Assembly: GCA_964450405.1 (NCBI GenBank)
Contig: CAYVCQ010000001.1
Location: 1-64,000 of the forward strand
Length of the DNA: 64,000 nt
Direction: 5' to 3'
Origin: WRGT01 sp964450405
GTDB lineage: Bacteria > Spirochaetota > UBA4802 > UBA5550
In this document: positions 17,800 to 27,100 of the stretch, piece by piece
Layout: each line of letters opens with the position of its first letter
Numbering within the stretch: the first letter of the stretch is position 1
Program-made: the position numbers and the translations under genes
The notes under the pieces: model-generated
What the model saw: only the letters and a program-made list of their open reading frames with translations
The model's database searches: none
Told to the model about the DNA's origin: nothing

Positions 17800-17802
17800 T
17801 TT

Positions 17803-18480
17803 TTAAAAATTCAGATGAAGATTTATATTAAATATCAGAGAAAAAAGTTTAACCGCAAAGTAGGATATTAAAAAAGCGAGGATCACCATAAGAATGGTAT
17901 TTGCTTTATAAAGAAATTTTTCAGAAAAAGATTTCTTGTACCTGTGCAATATAATAGCTACAAGAGTAAGATAAAGAGCAAGACCGAATGCGCCGGAAAC
18001 AACAAAAAGCGCCTTGATCGGAAGCGTCAGCGGATTAAACATGTTCAGATCTGCAAAAAGTTTAAATCCGATAAACCACCAGATTATCATTCCCGGATTT
18101 GTAATCGCAATAGTAAATCCCGTTATAAACGATAATCTTTTACCGTACTTTATACGCTTCTCCTCGTGAAGCATATACTCCCTCTCCTGATACGACTTAT
18201 ACACCAGATATGAGAGCACTGCAATCCCTGTACTGTAAATAAAAACCTGAAAGTCCTTATGCAGAAGATAATCTCCAAAACCGAAAAGTGCAAGCATTCC
18301 GTATAGAAGATCGGACATGGCGGAACCCATTGCTGTTGCAATAGCAGGCTTCTTGTGTCCATTTATAGTTTTCTTTATAACTTCAAGCTGAACCGCACCC
18401 ACAGGTATAGACGTCAGAAAACCTAAAACGGTTCCGAAAATTACTGTGGCGGCTAGTTTTAGAATGTATATATATTCCAT
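17803..18480 (-). CDS. LysE/RhtB-type exporter
   Basis: I use the ATG at 18480, with GGA nine bases upstream, rather than the TTG at 18495; this gives 225 residues. The first helix carries the family pattern FGTVLGFLTSIPVGAVQLEVIKKTI, and GSAMSDLLYG and GFTIAITNPGMIIWW match the LysE superfamily of amino-acid and metabolite exporters. Six hydrophobic segments are visible. Exported substrate is unknown. The 3' end runs directly into palindromic element copy 2. Confidence 0.8.
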   Translation of the reverse strand: MEYIYILKLAATVIFGTVLGFLTSIPVGAVQLEVIKKTINGHKKPAIATAMGSAMSDLLYGMLALFGFGDYLLHKDFQVFIYSTGIAVLSYLVYKSYQEREYMLHEEKRIKYGKRLSFITGFTIAITNPGMIIWWFIGFKLFADLNMFNPLTLPIKALFVVSGAFGLALYLTLVAIILHRYKKSFSEKFLYKANTILMVILAFLISYFAVKLFSLIFNINLHLNF

Positions 18481-18539
18481 TATATGATCCGGCAAAAATT
18501 AATTATCAGCAAGAAACAAAATCAGGTAAATATAAGACA

Positions 18540-18701
18540 CTATAGCATTTTACGATTGAATTAGTTCTTTGTCATTCCGGCTGGAGCGATAGCGGAATGC
18601 CGGAATCCCACAGATAATGCATTATTAATGAGATTCCGGTATTTGCATGAATTGAAGCTGCAAAACCGGAATGACAGAAAATGGTCTAATCAATTCGTAA
18701 A
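18540..18701. repeat. TGTCATTCC palindromic element
   Basis: Core inverted repeats TGTCATTCCGG (18570-18580) and CCGGAATGACA (18666-18676) are nested inside outer arms that both read close to TTTACGAATTGATTAGA. The left outer end (18540-18564) matches the right outer end of the element at 50160-50317 in 24 of 25 bases. It fills most of the 349-base gap between two minus-strand genes. Confidence 0.75.
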
Positions 18702-18733
18702 CTGCTATTATTTAACTGAGCAGATTGCAATAA

Positions 18734-18766
18734 TTACAAATTAAATATATAATATTTAATTTGTAA
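18734..18766. repeat. perfect AT palindrome with 15-base arms
   Basis: TTACAAATTAAATAT (18734-18748) is exactly complementary to 18752-18766 across a 3-base loop. It lies just beyond the terminator of the PPDK-like gene. Function unknown; a cruciform or binding site is possible. Confidence 0.6.
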
Positions 18767-18779
18767 AACATTTTTTAAA

Positions 18780-18805
18780 TCCCTGATTACCAAGGGAATC
18801 AGGGA
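18780..18805 (-). terminator. intrinsic terminator of the PPDK-like gene
   Basis: Arms TCCCTGATT (18780-18788) and AATCAGGGA (18797-18805) form a 9-base stem 25 bases past the stop codon at 18830. On the minus strand the stem is followed by TTTAAAAAATGTTTT, a moderate U tract. Confidence 0.6.
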
Positions 18806-18829
18806 ATCTGATTGTAATAAACTGACGCA

Positions 18830-21800
18830 CTATTTCTGCTCAACCGGAGCGACCAGCTCCTCAATTACACCGAGTATTTCATCTTTAATTTCTTTGTATT
18901 CATGATCAACAACAGAAACCTCGAGGATCGGTATATCCTCTATATATATTCTGCCGGTGTTCGCATCAAGTGTTATATAATCGCCCTCATGAAGAGGAGC
19001 AGAACCAATTATTATCAGATCATCAGGACCGTTCTCCCATTGAACATCGGTTACGCATGGCTTCCCTTCGCCGATCGCCACAAGAGCTGCGTGTGAAGTC
19101 ACTCCCCCCTCTTTGGAGAGATATCCGTAAAACCTGTTCTCCGCCATTATAACTTTCGGAGGCACATTACTCTCGGTAATAAAAATAAGCTCACCTTCAA
19201 ACTTTGAAATATTATTCTGGTCTTTAATTAATTTTCCCCGGACAGCTCCTCCATTGACAGGCTTCCCCTGCATAATTACCGGAGAATCGTGAAGAAACCG
19301 GCTGTCAAGATATGTTCCGATAATTTTCTTGTTGAGACCGAAGGCTGTACGTTTTATAAGTTTATATTTTGTGTAAATATTCTCTTTATAGAACTCATAG
19401 CTGTTAATAATTTTAGCAATTGGTGATTGTTTAAGCACCCTCGATTGAACAATATATGTCATCCCCCCTCTTATTGCAAACTCTATGTCAGTGGGATATC
19501 GCTGAATTCTTTCATCGTAATGTTTAAATTTTTTAAAGCTTTCAAAATGCTCAGGATGGAGCCGGATGAAGTCATCTGTATTTCCCGGAGTTATGGCTCC
19601 GTCTGCAATTACATTCCCGAAAAATCCATCGCTGAATTCAATCTGCTCTTCATGCTCACTCCCCATTTTACCGGTATTAGGATTTCTGGTGAAGAATACA
19701 CCGGAGCAATCATCGGATGAAAGTACCGGAACACACTCCTGTATCAGGCAACCGGTCTGAAACTGCTCCGGTATTCCGAGATGGACAGTCTGCTTCTGTA
19801 CTACATCACTCTCAAATGATTTGAATACCGCCTCAACCGAATTATAAAGCTGTTCATGCGGATCATCGGGTATGCTTGCAGAAGGACTATTCTCCTTAAT
19901 AATCTGATACATAGAATCTGCAACATCAATCATAATAAACATTCCCTCTTTGAAAACAGAAACATAGCTGTCAAATCCCGTCTCCCGGATAAGACTCTCC
20001 GTATCAAGCCCCATAACACTCTTTGCATAGCTGAGCATAAAGGAGATGTAAGCCTGATATGCGCGAGCCGGTTCTTTGAGGCTTTTAGACCATTTATCAG
20101 CAATGTTCTGATTTATACCTATATGACTGATGGTGTCCAGAATACCGGGCATTGAAACAACACTCCCCGATCTTGCCATAAGAAGAAGCGGATTACCGGG
20201 ATCACCAAGTTTTTTTCCTGTTCTCCGCTGAAGATTCTCGGCAATTCCGAATATTTTTTTCTGAAGATCATCAAGCGAAAAGTCCCCTCTCTTTATATAA
20301 TACCATGTCAGAGTGCTGAAGCCGTAACCCTTTGGAACATCAAATTTCGGAAGTTTGGAAGACTGAATAATTCTTGAATTTCTTATCTGAGAGAATCCCT
20401 TTCCCCCCATAAACTCCGGGCTTTCTAGTGCCTCCCTCGACTCATTGCTGTCTGTGCCGAAGCTGTATACAAAATCATCAAGTTCAAGTTCATGCTTCGC
20501 TTCGAGTGTATCAAGAACGGCCTGGAAAGGCTCTGCTGATTTTCTCACCTCATAATTTTTTATGCTGTTAATCAGGTTTCCGAGGACATGGGTTGTCTTT
20601 TCTCTTATTATATTATTTAAAATTGCAGTCAGAGCGGGAGCGTTATCTCTGTTACTCAGACATTCCGAATAGAGTTCTTTAATGAGTAAAAAATTATTTT
20701 CAAGCTCGGAATTCATTGCCTCGACAATACTCGGAATATGCGCAATTCTATCCGGTCTTTTATCAAGCTGAAGTAGAAGCCGTTCAATCAGGAACGCAAA
20801 TCTTCCCAGCATTTTTGTTCCATGCCCCACGGACCTTACACAGAATGCAAGATCAACAAGTACATTGAGCGACTCAACATAAATCTCATCTGTGATAATT
20901 CTGAACTTTGTATTTACAATGTTCGAGTAATAAATAAACGCAATCTGCTCCAGTATTGAATCAGCAGTAATAAGCCTGAACAGCAGCTCACCCTTTTGCT
21001 TAATGTCGTTTTGTGAAATTTCCTCTATAAGTTTTTTAAGGTTATATCTCAGCATCCCCAGCTGAATATCTGTCCAGTCCTGATTTTTCATAATCTCACG
21101 GGTTTTATTTACAGACCCTATAGATTTTTTAAAGGACTTCAAAGCCATTATTTCATCAGTTATCAGACCGGTAAGATTTGATTCAATAACATTAAAGAAC
21201 TCCTCTCTTGAGAGATTATTTTTATTATCACCATGATCGGACCATGCAATTTTCAGTCTGTTTTTGAGAGAGATAATATCCCGGAACACTTCCGCGGCCA
21301 GAAGATCATCCTTGGCCTCCTGCGACACATTGTATACAGTGCTCCCCTCTATCATTGCCGAGGTTTTGTCAGAGTGAAGAAACATCTCAAACTTTTCGAT
21401 TTTTGTAATTACTTTTTCCGAGAGATGCTGGTGTGTCAGCTTTCTTATATCAGCTGCAATTGAACCGAAGGTCTGGTCGTATCTGTACTCCGCTTCGAAA
21501 TCGTGAGCTATATCGCGAAGTTCGCTAATATCTATTCCGTAAATATTGAACTTCGGTATATGTCTGATAAGTTCGTAGATCAGAGAATAGAGTTCTTCGA
21601 AATCATGCCCGTCATAACACTCGAGAAATTTTATTACATCAGTTTCAAGCTCGCCAAGGGATTCAGTTCTTGAACCCTTCAGGCTTCCGCGGGTCTTAAT
21701 CTCATAGCGTATAAAAAGAACAATATCAACAAGCTTCTCCTTGATGATTCTGTTCTCCTTTTCAATGCACAAACTATTCAAAAGTCTGCTCACATCATCG

Positions 21801-21841
21801 ACAAGTTTGATTTCACCATATTTACCAGAAACAATATCCAT
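18830..21841 (-). CDS. PPDK-like phosphotransferase lacking the PEP barrel
   Basis: This 1003-residue protein has three parts. Residues 1 to about 470 are helical and unrecognised. About 470-800 match the nucleotide-binding domain of pyruvate phosphate dikinase (NPLLLMARSGSVVSMPGILDT, CSGVFFTRNPNTGKMG, TDIEFAIRGGMTYIVQSR). About 850-985 are the swivelling phosphohistidine domain, with catalytic His917 in GGVTSHAALVA. The C-terminal PEP/pyruvate TIM barrel of PPDK is absent, so the phosphate acceptor must be bound by the N-terminal part or by another molecule. GGGG precedes the ATG. It is probably cytoplasmic and transcribed alone. Confidence 0.85.
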   Translation of the reverse strand: MDIVSGKYGEIKLVDDVSRLLNSLCIEKENRIIKEKLVDIVLFIRYEIKTRGSLKGSRTESLGELETDVIKFLECYDGHDFEELYSLIYELIRHIPKFNIYGIDISELRDIAHDFEAEYRYDQTFGSIAADIRKLTHQHLSEKVITKIEKFEMFLHSDKTSAMIEGSTVYNVSQEAKDDLLAAEVFRDIISLKNRLKIAWSDHGDNKNNLSREEFFNVIESNLTGLITDEIMALKSFKKSIGSVNKTREIMKNQDWTDIQLGMLRYNLKKLIEEISQNDIKQKGELLFRLITADSILEQIAFIYYSNIVNTKFRIITDEIYVESLNVLVDLAFCVRSVGHGTKMLGRFAFLIERLLLQLDKRPDRIAHIPSIVEAMNSELENNFLLIKELYSECLSNRDNAPALTAILNNIIREKTTHVLGNLINSIKNYEVRKSAEPFQAVLDTLEAKHELELDDFVYSFGTDSNESREALESPEFMGGKGFSQIRNSRIIQSSKLPKFDVPKGYGFSTLTWYYIKRGDFSLDDLQKKIFGIAENLQRRTGKKLGDPGNPLLLMARSGSVVSMPGILDTISHIGINQNIADKWSKSLKEPARAYQAYISFMLSYAKSVMGLDTESLIRETGFDSYVSVFKEGMFIMIDVADSMYQIIKENSPSASIPDDPHEQLYNSVEAVFKSFESDVVQKQTVHLGIPEQFQTGCLIQECVPVLSSDDCSGVFFTRNPNTGKMGSEHEEQIEFSDGFFGNVIADGAITPGNTDDFIRLHPEHFESFKKFKHYDERIQRYPTDIEFAIRGGMTYIVQSRVLKQSPIAKIINSYEFYKENIYTKYKLIKRTAFGLNKKIIGTYLDSRFLHDSPVIMQGKPVNGGAVRGKLIKDQNNISKFEGELIFITESNVPPKVIMAENRFYGYLSKEGGVTSHAALVAIGEGKPCVTDVQWENGPDDLIIIGSAPLHEGDYITLDANTGRIYIEDIPILEVSVVDHEYKEIKDEILGVIEELVAPVEQK

Positions 21842-22006
21842 ACATTACCCCGTAAAAATGTAAAACTTGAAAGCGGCTTGTGTCTCCTTCTATATCGCCT
21901 CTATGGAGCGAAACATCAGGGTCTGTCTGCCGGATTTGAATTACAGAAAATTAACTCCGCTTAAATGAATCACACAATTCCTCAGAGTCAATAAGTAATT
22001 TTATTT

Positions 22007-22690
22007 CTATAAAATATCACCTCTTTCAATCTCAACCACTCCGCCAATCTCAAGATCTTTCAGTTCCACACCGGCAAATCTAACCCTTTTAAGATATGTG
22101 ACCCGGTTGCCCACGACCTCCATCATCTGCTTCACCTGATGGAATTTTCCCTCGACGATTGTAAGAAATATTTCATTTCCGGAAGATCTCTTTATCTTTG
22201 CCTCTTTTGTATTATAATCATTTTCAATAATTACACCGGATTCGACTTTTTTAATTTCATCATCGCTTATATCTTTTTCCAGAACAACAAAATACTCCTT
22301 CTCTACATGATTCTTCGGAGAGAGAATTTTATGGGTAAACTCACCGTCATTTGTAAACAACAGAACACCTTCTGTATCTTTATCAAGCCTTCCTATTGGG
22401 AAAAGATCTTTTCGTACAACCCACTCCGGGATGATATCCATAACAGTTTTCTGTCTCTTATCTTCAGAAGCTGTTATCACACCTGCAGGTTTGTTCATCA
22501 TATAATATCTGTATTTTTTGTATTTAAGTTCTTTTCCGTTGCATTCAATTTTATCATTTATTTCATCTATTTTTAAATCTCCATTTTTAGGGGGAGTGCC
22601 GTTTACCAATATTTTTTTCATAGAGATAAGTTTTTTTACTTCGCTACGGCTCCCTGCACCGCACTCTGTCAGAAATTTATCAAGTCTCAT
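22007..22690 (-). CDS. RsuA/RluB-type rRNA pseudouridine synthase
   Basis: I chose the ATG at 22690 because the family starts MRLDKFL; a GTG at 22702 would add four residues and lies closer to GGAG. The 227-residue enzyme has an N-terminal S4 RNA-binding domain (residues 1-60, KILVNGTPPKNGDLKI) and the catalytic domain with the signature GRLDKDTEGVLLFTNDG, whose Asp attacks uracil, plus the C-terminal KFHQVKQMMEVVGN. The rRNA position modified is probably U516-like in 16S or one of the RluB/F sites; motif reading cannot choose. Confidence 0.9.
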   Translation of the reverse strand: MRLDKFLTECGAGSRSEVKKLISMKKILVNGTPPKNGDLKIDEINDKIECNGKELKYKKYRYYMMNKPAGVITASEDKRQKTVMDIIPEWVVRKDLFPIGRLDKDTEGVLLFTNDGEFTHKILSPKNHVEKEYFVVLEKDISDDEIKKVESGVIIENDYNTKEAKIKRSSGNEIFLTIVEGKFHQVKQMMEVVGNRVTYLKRVRFAGVELKDLEIGGVVEIERGDIL

Positions 22691-22737
22691 CAATTCATTC
22701 ACTTCTCCGCATTTAATTTTTTAAAATTTTACAGCAG

Positions 22738-22866
22738 CTAACGATTGATTTGAACTTTTGTCATTTCGGACGTATGTGAGAAATCTTAAACTCAATGTAA
22801 ATTAGAGATTTCTCAGTCGCTATCGCTTCTTCGAAATGACATATGCTGTACTTATTCATTCGTGAA
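22738..22866. repeat. TGTCATTTCG palindromic element
   Basis: Core arms TGTCATTTCG (22759-22768) and CGAAATGACA (22832-22841) contain an inner pair GAGAAATCT/AGATTTCTC. Outer sequences CTAACGATTGATT and ATTCATTCGTGAAAAGC echo the outer ends of the elements at 18540 and 50160. A decayed relative with the same inner GAGAAATC/GATTTCTC lies at about 39468-39535. Confidence 0.65.
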
Positions 22867-22884
22867 AAGCTAAAGATCACTTCA

Positions 22885-25410
22885 CTACAATTTAAAAAAT
22901 CCTATATCGCTCTTCAATGCTTCCGCAAGCTGCTTAACTTTCTGAGAATGTTCCGTCATTTCGTTTGAACCGCTTGCATTCTCCTGAGTCAGTTCATTTA
23001 TACTGGTGATAGATTTCATCACTTCATCCATCGCTCTCTCCTGCTCCTCTGCGGCAACACGCATCTCCTCGGAGCGCTTTTTAACATCGGTAGCCTCGCT
23101 CTCAACAATACCTTTAACCTCGCGCTGAAGGTTCATGGATCCCGCAACAGTATCCATCATCGTATTGATTGAGCCTACACCGTCAATGATTGAACCGATA
23201 GACTTCGTAGTGTTTTCTATCGTTGAGAGTCCACCCTCTATCTCTCCATTTGTATCCTGAATAAGACGGTCTATCTCTTTTATCGACACTGCTGTCTGGT
23301 CTGCAAGCTTTGATATCTCATCTGCAACTACGGCAAAACCTCTGCCGGAATCCCCGGCACGTGCAGCTTCGATTGCAGCATTTAGAGAAAGCAGATTAAT
23401 TCTGTCGGAGATATCATTGATTATCCCTACTATATTTATCATCTCACTGGATCGTGCGGCAATTCGCGAAATAGATTCATTCATTGCGCCAAGTGAACGG
23501 CTCCCTTCAGTTGCCTTCAGCGAAATATCCCGGCTGATATTATTTGCATTATTCACATCAGCCGAACTTCCGTTTATCAGATTTGCAAGCTTTCCAATCT
23601 GCTCCAGTAGTTTTTCCAGACTTGCAAACTGCGAATCAGTTCCCTTTGTTATATTCTGCATCCCGGCAGTAATCTCCTCCGATGTGGCCGTCACCTCTTC
23701 GACCGAAGCCGCCTGACCCTGTGCATTTTCAGCCACAGAAACAGAAGTCAGAGACATATCCCCCGATGCATCCGCAAGCTCATTTGCAACTGTCTGAATA
23801 TTATGCATAATCGACCTGAGCTTATCTGTAAATTCAAGAAGTATTGTGAGAATCTGTCCTATATCATCCCGCGAATAACTCACCGCATTCACCGAGAGGT
23901 CCCCATTTCCCATGGCAGAGATCACCATCCTGCAGTCTTCAAGAGGTTCAAGCCGTACTCGCAGAATTCTGTAAATTCCATAACCGATAACAGCAAGGCC
24001 GGCAATAATAAATATACACATAAACAGTACAGGCCTCATGCCAAAACTCTCAATCTCGCTGTCGTTTACCACCGAAATAGTACGTATACCATAAATATCG
24101 CGCGGAGATTCAAAACAGACTAGAGACTGATCCCCCACATTCACCAGACTTTCAAACACATCCTTTCTGGAAAGAAAATCTTTAAATTCATCATTCCCTA
24201 AATCACGCATTAGTTTTGAGCTGTCATTATGAACTGCGGCAATATTAAAACGGTCAATAATCATACAGTACCCGCTGCGCCCTGTTCTCATCCTGTTGAG
24301 TTCCTTTGCTGCAAATGAATCCATATTAACACAGATCATTGTAACACCTGAAGTATTCCTTTTCACAAAAGATAAAACCGGTTTTCCGCTAACCGGAGAT
24401 ATAACAGCTGAAACAGCGATATCACCTGTAAGATCAGGGATATCGACTGACCGCAGCAGATTCAGACTTGCAAGACGGTCATTACTTACATCTCCGCCAT
24501 ATGAATATATAGTTTTTAATTCATTATTGTATTTAAACAATATTATTGAATCGAGATCCGGTCCTGCAGCATCTGCAGTTTTTTTTGCTAATGCATTCAT
24601 TCCTGAAGTATTCCCTTTAAAAGCATCTTCAGCCGCGCGATTCACTGCAAGGTTGCGTGTTAAAATAATATAGCGTTCTGCCAGTCCGGTAACAGATGTT
24701 TGAACAGAGAGAGCATTCTCCTGCATCTGGAGAGTAAAAAATTTATACGCCGAACGGTAAAAGAGCCCATTTGCGATTGGAATCATTAAAGCGCAGAGTA
24801 TCGCCACAAATCCGATAATACTCACTGAAAGAACTGTACTGCTTCGTACCATTGGAATTTTATCTTCTCCGACAGCCTTTCTTGAAAAAACTCCGCAATG
24901 AGCGGTTCTTCTTATCAGCCAGTCGATCCCGATATAATAAAGCGATCCGATGGAAATAATATCAACAGCAAGCACTGAAAAAATAATCGTCTTTGCAGAA
25001 AAAGAAGGGGAAAACACAAATACAAAAATAATAATTACTGCCGGCATAAGCACAATCCATGCTATCATACCGCTCACTGCTCTTTTTATAGGAGTAGAAT
25101 AAAATCGTATCTTGGCGTTGAAGTATTCTTCATCGGAAACCTTTTCTCCGGCGGAGAGCTTGCGGAAATATTCCATTACGGGTACAAAAAAAGTTCTCAA
25201 CTGAAATACAGTGAGAGTTCCAGCCGCACATACAACGGCAAGCATAACTGCAGAAAAAAGTATAATCTTTGTACCACTGACATTCAGTACAATAAATACA
25301 ATAATTATCGATACCGGAATATTAATACAGTAAGCAATCAGATCGCTCACAATAAAAACATTACGCGGCAGTTTTTTCAGTTCTATTATATCAAATTCAG
25401 TTGATTTCAT
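22885..25410 (-). CDS. chemotaxis receptor with extra N-terminal membrane domain
   Basis: The 841-residue receptor is unusual. Before the sensor there are four additional hydrophobic helices (roughly residues 22-70 and 110-165) and then a fifth at about 195-220. A Cache-like extracellular region follows (about 225-445), a sixth helix (about 455-480), HAMP, and the methyl-accepting signalling domain with the tip DRINLLSLNAAIEAARAGD. GGAG is just upstream of the ATG. The C-terminus (SDIGFFKL) lacks a CheR-tether pentapeptide. The N-terminal four-helix part could sense membrane or redox state. Confidence 0.92.
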   Translation of the reverse strand: MKSTEFDIIELKKLPRNVFIVSDLIAYCINIPVSIIIVFIVLNVSGTKIILFSAVMLAVVCAAGTLTVFQLRTFFVPVMEYFRKLSAGEKVSDEEYFNAKIRFYSTPIKRAVSGMIAWIVLMPAVIIIFVFVFSPSFSAKTIIFSVLAVDIISIGSLYYIGIDWLIRRTAHCGVFSRKAVGEDKIPMVRSSTVLSVSIIGFVAILCALMIPIANGLFYRSAYKFFTLQMQENALSVQTSVTGLAERYIILTRNLAVNRAAEDAFKGNTSGMNALAKKTADAAGPDLDSIILFKYNNELKTIYSYGGDVSNDRLASLNLLRSVDIPDLTGDIAVSAVISPVSGKPVLSFVKRNTSGVTMICVNMDSFAAKELNRMRTGRSGYCMIIDRFNIAAVHNDSSKLMRDLGNDEFKDFLSRKDVFESLVNVGDQSLVCFESPRDIYGIRTISVVNDSEIESFGMRPVLFMCIFIIAGLAVIGYGIYRILRVRLEPLEDCRMVISAMGNGDLSVNAVSYSRDDIGQILTILLEFTDKLRSIMHNIQTVANELADASGDMSLTSVSVAENAQGQAASVEEVTATSEEITAGMQNITKGTDSQFASLEKLLEQIGKLANLINGSSADVNNANNISRDISLKATEGSRSLGAMNESISRIAARSSEMINIVGIINDISDRINLLSLNAAIEAARAGDSGRGFAVVADEISKLADQTAVSIKEIDRLIQDTNGEIEGGLSTIENTTKSIGSIIDGVGSINTMMDTVAGSMNLQREVKGIVESEATDVKKRSEEMRVAAEEQERAMDEVMKSITSINELTQENASGSNEMTEHSQKVKQLAEALKSDIGFFKL

Positions 25411-25816
25411 AATTTATTCTCCGGCCCGACAGATTGAACAGACTTGTATGTGATTATTTTTTATTATAAATAATTCATGCGCGCACGCTCCGGGTGCGAT
25501 TGACTAGCCATTTCCCATTCAGCATAAAGCGCTGCATAACTGAATAATCAACATAACCCAATTTGCAGGCAATCGCAAGTTAATTTTTATAAATTTCAAT
25601 AAATCATGAAAAACATCGTTATTTTATAAAAAACAATATTATGTGTTCATAAAATATTGATCTCCAGCGGGCAGATGTCGCGGCAGAACCGGAATACAGC
25701 TGATTATTTTGCTGATTCAAATTATACAAATTACAATGTTGAAAAATGATTGTAATATTTGTATTAATAATTTAATTATAGTTCAATCAGAAACTGCTAT
25801 GTAAAAAACGGAGATT
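25411..25816. other. divergent intergenic region, nothing identified
   Basis: These 406 AT-rich bases lie between divergently transcribed genes and must contain both promoters. Apart from a short stem CGCAC/GTGCG near 25486 and GGAG before the gene at 25817, I see no promoter, repeat or gene that I can support. Confidence 0.4.
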
Positions 25817-26977
25817 ATGAATACATCAAAAATTATTGAGAATATACTCTCCCCGTTTGAAAACCTTGCAGTTAAAAATGGAATTGAATATGTTGAATTT
25901 TTAAGCGGTGGCGAGATCAGCAAAAGCCTGTTTAAGAAATCTTATAACACTGAGTTTCCATATCTCGCATATGAAGTTCTTGAAAGTAATCCTGAATTTA
26001 AAAGCAGAGATCTGAACTCTCCTTCTCACCTTGAAATGACTTCAAAATACGGAGTTAAAATATTCTGTCATATTTATCCACTAAAAAGAGAAGGTGATAT
26101 AACTGACATACTTATAATTGAATCAAAAATTCCATCAAACAGTAATATTGAAACTGTTATAGATTTTATTTCCGCCGTGATTACAAATTTCTTTATACTC
26201 CAGGGAGATGAGAAAACATCTTCCGACAATTCTGATAAGTATAAGAAAGAAATTGGTAATATGCGTGATATACAGGCAAAGCTCTTTCCTAAATTTGATG
26301 AAATCAAAGAACTGGACATCAGGTCAGCGTATCTACCTGCAGAGATTATGTCCGGCACTTTTATTGACGGAATATTTCTGGATTCATCAACTTATCAGCT
26401 TGCAGCATGCGACGTTTCGGAGTACGGACCGGCATCTTCATTTATTGGTGCGGCAATCCGGACAATAATCCGTTCAGAAGCTTCAAAGAAAAAAATCCCA
26501 TCGGCGATGATCGAATCAATAACAAATAAAATCAAAAATTTGATATCCGGATCATCCGGGAGCAGTAAAATTTTTCTCACCATCTATCAGTTAAACCTAA
26601 AAACAGGAAAAGTTGTACTCTCTTCTTATGGTAATATAACAACACTCTTTTACACAAAAAAAAGAAATGGACTTATCGATCTTGAATCAACTGAGACCGG
26701 AAAGCTGTTCTCCAACAGAAATTTCCTGAAAGATATGACTATAAATCTGGAACCGGGCGATGCTTTGCTTTACTACACAAGAGGTGTCAAAAAAGCAAAA
26801 GCTGAAAACTCCGAATCTGAATATGGAATGGAAAAGTTAAAAGCCGAAGTGAAATCAAACATTGATACGGGATCCCTTGAAACTGTTCATTCGATTATTG
26901 AATCAGTATATGAATTTACCGATTATGCTCAGCTGAATGAGGATATAATCCTGATATCAATGAAAAGAATTGTGTGA
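25817..26977 (+). CDS. SpoIIE/RsbU-like protein with degenerate metal site
   Basis: The 386-residue protein ends in a PP2C-type SpoIIE domain (about residues 150-386), preceded by about 140 residues without a recognised domain. The domain's strands are easy to align, but key metal ligands are changed: the usual GGD reads SGT (Thr181), and the usual SDG reads TRG (Arg322). The Asp of the GDVSGKG position remains (CDVSEYG, Asp199). I therefore infer a pseudophosphatase, perhaps a scaffold or sensor in a partner-switching system. No anti-sigma or STAS gene is nearby. Confidence 0.75.
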   Translation: MNTSKIIENILSPFENLAVKNGIEYVEFLSGGEISKSLFKKSYNTEFPYLAYEVLESNPEFKSRDLNSPSHLEMTSKYGVKIFCHIYPLKREGDITDILIIESKIPSNSNIETVIDFISAVITNFFILQGDEKTSSDNSDKYKKEIGNMRDIQAKLFPKFDEIKELDIRSAYLPAEIMSGTFIDGIFLDSSTYQLAACDVSEYGPASSFIGAAIRTIIRSEASKKKIPSAMIESITNKIKNLISGSSGSSKIFLTIYQLNLKTGKVVLSSYGNITTLFYTKKRNGLIDLESTETGKLFSNRNFLKDMTINLEPGDALLYYTRGVKKAKAENSESEYGMEKLKAEVKSNIDTGSLETVHSIIESVYEFTDYAQLNEDIILISMKRIV

Positions 26978-27100
26978 AAACGTTTATAGTATATATTTTT
27001 TATATGAAGGAATCAAGGCATAAAAAATAGCATCCTTTGATTAAAATATCTCTGAATGCGCCAACAATTTTTATATCAGCGAAAAGAATTTAATAAAGTA

